64,000 bases of DNA from WHSV01 sp050693895 (GTDB taxonomy: Bacteria > Actinomycetota > CADDZG01 > WHSQ01), in contig JBOGWS010000117.1 of assembly GCA_050693895.1 (NCBI GenBank), forward strand, positions 56,937 through 120,936, given 5' to 3'. Position numbers and translations under genes: made by a program. The notes under the pieces are model-generated. The model ran no database searches, was not told the DNA's origin, and saw only the letters and a program-made list of their open reading frames with translations. Positions 61,625 through 64,000 of this stretch are shown piece after piece (the first letter of the stretch is position 1; each line of letters opens with the position of its first letter).

Positions 61625-62155
61625 ATGGCAGATCTGATCCCCATCCGTTACCCGGACATTAATACGGCCGCTGAGGCCTTGATGGAGGCCGAGCGCGTTG
61701 CGGACGACTTGGTGATTGAGCCGGACGCCTTCGCCGCCAACGTGCGCGACTCTGACGGCAAGCTCAGGGTGACAACCAATCACCGTTCGGTAGGCGCGGG
61801 GATAACCTATGGCATGTTCTGGGACCTGTTGTTCGGGATGCTCTTCTTTATCCCATTCTTCGGAACGACCCTAGGTGCTGGACTCGGAGCACTCATTGCC
61901 AAGGTCGAAAAGACGGGCATTGACGGGGAATTCCAACGCCGTGTGCGCGAACTAATGAAGCCGGGCACGTCGGCGCTATTCATGATCGTTGAGAGAGCCA
62001 CTCGGGACAAGGCAGTTGAGTCCTTCTTCACGCATGGCGGAACTTGTGCCCAGTCTTCACTGTCGAAGGACGCCGAGAAGGAGCTACAGGACGTCTTGCA
62101 CGGCCAGCCCGGCAGCGTAGGGAGTGAGTTCATGATGAGGACAACTCATGGCTGA
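61625..62155 (+). CDS. DUF1269-family membrane protein
   Basis: A protein of about 176 residues with the family pattern ADLIPIRYPDINTAAEALMEAERVADD, DAFAANVRDSDGKLRV, a Gly-rich hydrophobic hairpin (WDLLFGMLFFIPFFGTTLGAGLGALIAK, residues 81-108) and RELMKPGTSALFMIVE. The function is unknown; members are often found with stress and cell-envelope genes. The ATG at 61625 gives the family start. An upstream in-frame start at 61556 adds 23 non-homologous residues. Confidence 0.87.
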   Translation: MADLIPIRYPDINTAAEALMEAERVADDLVIEPDAFAANVRDSDGKLRVTTNHRSVGAGITYGMFWDLLFGMLFFIPFFGTTLGAGLGALIAKVEKTGIDGEFQRRVRELMKPGTSALFMIVERATRDKAVESFFTHGGTCAQSSLSKDAEKELQDVLHGQPGSVGSEFMMRTTHG

Positions 62156-62224
62156 GGACATCAAGAGCATCATTGTTTGGGCCGTCACAATAGTCCGGCC
62201 CGCGACCTGGAGGAGATGGGACTG

Positions 62225-62494
62225 ATGGGATGCTTGTTCGTCGTAGTGGCGGCGCTTTCACCGCGACTCGCGCTGGTGCTTGTCTGGATCTTCACCAACT
62301 TGGTCGACCGAGCCTTCGAAGGCTTTCTGCTGCCGCTGCTCGGCGTGACCTTCCTTCCCTTCACGACCTTGCTCTACGTGCTTGCCTACGGTCCGGTGGT
62401 CGGGGTCAGCGGTTGGGGCTGGTTCTTTGTCTTCCTCGGCCTGCTGTTCGACCTGGGGTCCTACGGCGGCGCCGCGCGTAGCCGCCGTTGCTGA
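62225..62494 (+). CDS. Small integral membrane protein
   Basis: An 89-residue hydrophobic protein with about three helices: CLFVVVAALSPRLALVLVWIFTNLV, FLLPLLGVTFLPFTTLLYVLAYG and GWFFVFLGLLFDLGSYGG. GGAGGAG lies 9 nt before the ATG at 62225. Similar small proteins are common in actinobacteria. The function is unknown. It follows the DUF1269 gene by 70 bp and may be co-transcribed with it. Confidence 0.75.
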   Translation: MGCLFVVVAALSPRLALVLVWIFTNLVDRAFEGFLLPLLGVTFLPFTTLLYVLAYGPVVGVSGWGWFFVFLGLLFDLGSYGGAARSRRC

Positions 62495-62707
62495 CGCCCG
62501 GCGAGCCGCCTCTGGATTCATCGCTTGTGGGTGATGCGCATGCCTCTGCGCGGGCGCCGCGCATGACGAAGGAACAATTGCTAAAGCAGCGAGGCAACGT
62601 CGACCGGTTGATCTACACGGTGAGTCAACTCAGAAGACCCATCTTCGCCGCTGTCAGCCGGCTCTGCCTCGCCGGCGGCTGCGAGATCGCCGAGAGCACC
62701 GACTTCA

Positions 62708-63220
62708 TCAGTGCAGCAGCACCTCAAGCACGACGATGCCCACGCCGAAGACGCCGTTGACCACACCCGCAAGCAGCGCAGTGGGCCATGATTGTCCGCG
62801 TTGGCGTCCCGCTTCAATGCCCCACCCGACCAGTTGCGCCACGCCGTTCCACAAGGCAAGGCGCACCGCAAGCCTCTCGTCGAGCAGGCCAAGCGTGGCC
62901 AGCAGCAGGAACAGGATGGACAGGGCCGGGGCGGCAAGCATCGACAGTTCCTTGGCCATGATGGAGGGAACGACCTTCAGGTCAGACTCAGCTTGGCGCA
63001 GCCGGTGGTCGAGGAAGTCGGCGTACACGTGCACGAGCCAGAAAACCAACAGGGTGGCAGCGGTGGCGGCCAGGATGTGCTCTGCGGACTCATGCCCAGC
63101 GGTCGCGGCGATGGTCGCCGTGGCGACAACCGTGCCGTAGATCGCGCCGCGGGGGTTGCCGCCCAGCATCGCCAGCCACCGCGACCGGGGCGTGCGTGCC
63201 GTCGTCGAGGAGCCTTCCAT
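62708..63220 (-). CDS. Hypothetical membrane protein
   Basis: A 170-residue protein with about four hydrophobic segments: IYGTVVATATIAATAG, ILAATAATLLVFWLVHVYADF, LAAPALSILFLLLATLGLL and LLAGVVNGVFGVGIVVLEVLL. The charged stretch HVYADFLDHRL between helices contains His and Asp residues. I do not recognise a named family. It is convergent with the small membrane protein gene. Confidence 0.78.
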   Translation of the reverse strand: MEGSSTTARTPRSRWLAMLGGNPRGAIYGTVVATATIAATAGHESAEHILAATAATLLVFWLVHVYADFLDHRLRQAESDLKVVPSIMAKELSMLAAPALSILFLLLATLGLLDERLAVRLALWNGVAQLVGWGIEAGRQRGQSWPTALLAGVVNGVFGVGIVVLEVLLH

Positions 63221-63744
63221 GCGGTAAGGCTACGCAGCCAGGCCGACGTCTGTCACTGCGCGGCCGGCACACTCGCGGGACGGTCGTGCCCAGGCCTGGA
63301 TGGGGTCGTGCGCGCGGGGTTGATTGGATCCTTGGAGTCGATGACGCCGACAGCGCCGAGGGCGACTTGTAGGCTTGTTGCGGATGCCGGGGGGCGCGCA
63401 GGTAGGCACCGAACGTCGGCTGACCGTTGGCTCGCGTCGGCACGAGGTCGACCTCCGGCCCGGGCGGAGGATGCTGGCGATCAGGCGGGCCACGAGGTCG
63501 CGGCCTTCGTCTTCGCCGAGCCGGGTCGGCTCGGGCGGTTCAACCTCGGGCACGTCCCACTCCTTGTCGGGTCGTCGGCTGGCCGAGCGAAACGCGTTGA
63601 CGTCCCCTAAGCCTCATTGCAGTTGGAAGGGATGACTTCATCCCACCGGGGTGATGCGGCGCACATCACCCCGCCATAAGAAAGTATTTGCTCAGCTCAC
63701 GCGCCGAGCGTCGATGCGCCATCGCCGAGAAGGAGGCCCCCGAG
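63221..63744. other. 524-bp region with nested hairpins, no supported gene
   Basis: Frames here show no recognisable protein. Near the right end are two adjacent hairpins: GGGATGA-CT-TCATCCC (63629-63644) and CGGGGTGATG (63647-63656) pairing with CATCACCCCG (63664-63673) across seven bases. They include the right copy of the 20-bp inverted repeat. Confidence 0.55.
63637..63656 (-). repeat. 20-bp repeat, right copy of an inverted pair
   Basis: Reverse complement of the repeat at 61219-61238 with 19 of 20 bases identical. It is part of a larger hairpin region that ends 70 bp before the GH15-like gene. Confidence 0.7.
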
Positions 63745-64000
63745 ATGGATCGGTACCCGCTGATATCGGAGCACGGATTGATCGGCGACCTGCAGACCGC
63801 AGCCCTCGTCACAACTGACGGGACGATCGATTGGTTCTGCTGGCCCCGCTTCGACTCGCCCAGCGTTTTCGCCTCTCTGCTCGATCGGGACAAGGGCGGA
63901 CAATTCCGGATTGCACCCGAGAGCGACGAGTACGTGACGAAGCAGTTGTACTTCCCCGACACCGCCGTCTTGATCACCCGGTTCATGACACCGGACGGGG
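63745..64000 (+). CDS. GH15-family (glucoamylase/trehalase-like) hydrolase, 3' end cut by window
   Basis: The first 85 residues of a GH15-like protein. ISEHGLIGDLQTAALVTTDGTIDWFCWPRFDSPSVFASLLD is the typical actinobacterial N-terminus (residues 7-47), which forms the beta-sandwich domain. AAGGAGG lies 8 nt before the ATG. The catalytic (alpha/alpha)6 domain is outside the window. In mycobacteria a relative is a trehalase, which could link it to the TreT-like gene, but glucoamylase-type substrates are also possible. Confidence 0.88.
   Translation, partial: MDRYPLISEHGLIGDLQTAALVTTDGTIDWFCWPRFDSPSVFASLLDRDKGGQFRIAPESDEYVTKQLYFPDTAVLITRFMTPDG

Noticed and set aside
62148..62222. A 24-codon frame directly after the DUF1269 gene
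   Set aside because: It is too short and lacks a distinct ribosome-binding site or conserved features; it may simply be leader for the next gene.
63230..63553. A 107-codon minus-strand frame as a possible broken gene
   Set aside because: The sequence is Arg/Pro/Ser-rich and shows no domain; I cannot support it as a remnant of any named family.
1..64000. tRNA, rRNA, CRISPR, prophage or insertion sequence
   Set aside because: I saw no T-loop-like tRNA 3' halves outside coding regions, no regularly spaced repeats, and no integrase or transposase motifs.

Overview
The window is about 64 kb of GC-rich chromosome with tightly packed genes. It most likely comes from a member of the Actinobacteriota that I cannot place further. 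The main evidence is gene order: glmM-glmS-nnr-alr-hydrolase, then tsaE-tsaB-rimI-tsaD, groES-groEL, a guaB3-type gene and guaA follow each other in one direction, as in mycobacteria and streptomycetes. A coproporphyrin-dependent haem cluster and frequent GTG/TTG starts agree with this. There are no rRNA or tRNA genes, CRISPR arrays, integrases or transposases that I can see.

Layout. 1-4019 (minus): hemE-hemY-hemQ-hemH, the last three steps of the coproporphyrin route plus uroporphyrinogen decarboxylase; hemH runs off the left edge. 4065-6061: mobA and a convergent TreT-like trehalose synthase. 6212-14610 (plus): glmM, a glmS ribozyme, glmS, bifunctional nnr, alr, an alpha/beta hydrolase and an M29 aminopeptidase. 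14804-19213 (minus): two MFS transporters, an S66 peptidase and a creatininase-family hydrolase. 19442-24720 (plus): uracil-DNA glycosylase, the t6A/RimI genes and a secreted sulfatase. 24717-29357: metallophosphoesterase, CIRCE-controlled groES-groEL, a small USP-like protein and a coiled-coil M23 peptidase. 29972-34536 (plus): a sulfate-activation operon (sat, AP-superfamily enzyme, cysC, PHP phosphoesterase, GNAT-like protein). 34630-39433: a gene behind a perfect palindrome, a frameshifted TVP38 gene, HAD and SRPBCC proteins, an MHS transporter and an SLT-type muralytic protein. 39792-50790: gmd, guaB3, Lrp regulator, class V aminotransferase, alkD, a PrmC-like methyltransferase, RibD-C reductase, an ABC exporter and guaA. 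51019-59535: LVIVD-repeat protein, flippase, nitroreductase-like protein and a PadR-regulated ABC-2 exporter. 59818-64000: a looser accessory stretch with a YbdK-type ligase, small membrane proteins, inverted repeats and the start of a GH15 gene.

The strongest observation is at 7631-7772: a full glmS ribozyme upstream of glmS, recognisable by its cleavage-site core, the GACGAGG/TCGAA/TTCGGCGG core blocks and a P4 stem with a GTGA tetraloop. This RNA class is best known from Firmicutes. An 11-bp helix joins the RNA on either side of it. Other notable points are a sulfate-activation operon carrying its own candidate pAp phosphatase, a probable clamp-binding tail on uracil-DNA glycosylase, enzymes with changed signature residues (HVPY for NPPY; Asn for Asp in a PLP site), and paired 20-bp inverted repeats around 61.2 and 63.6 kb.
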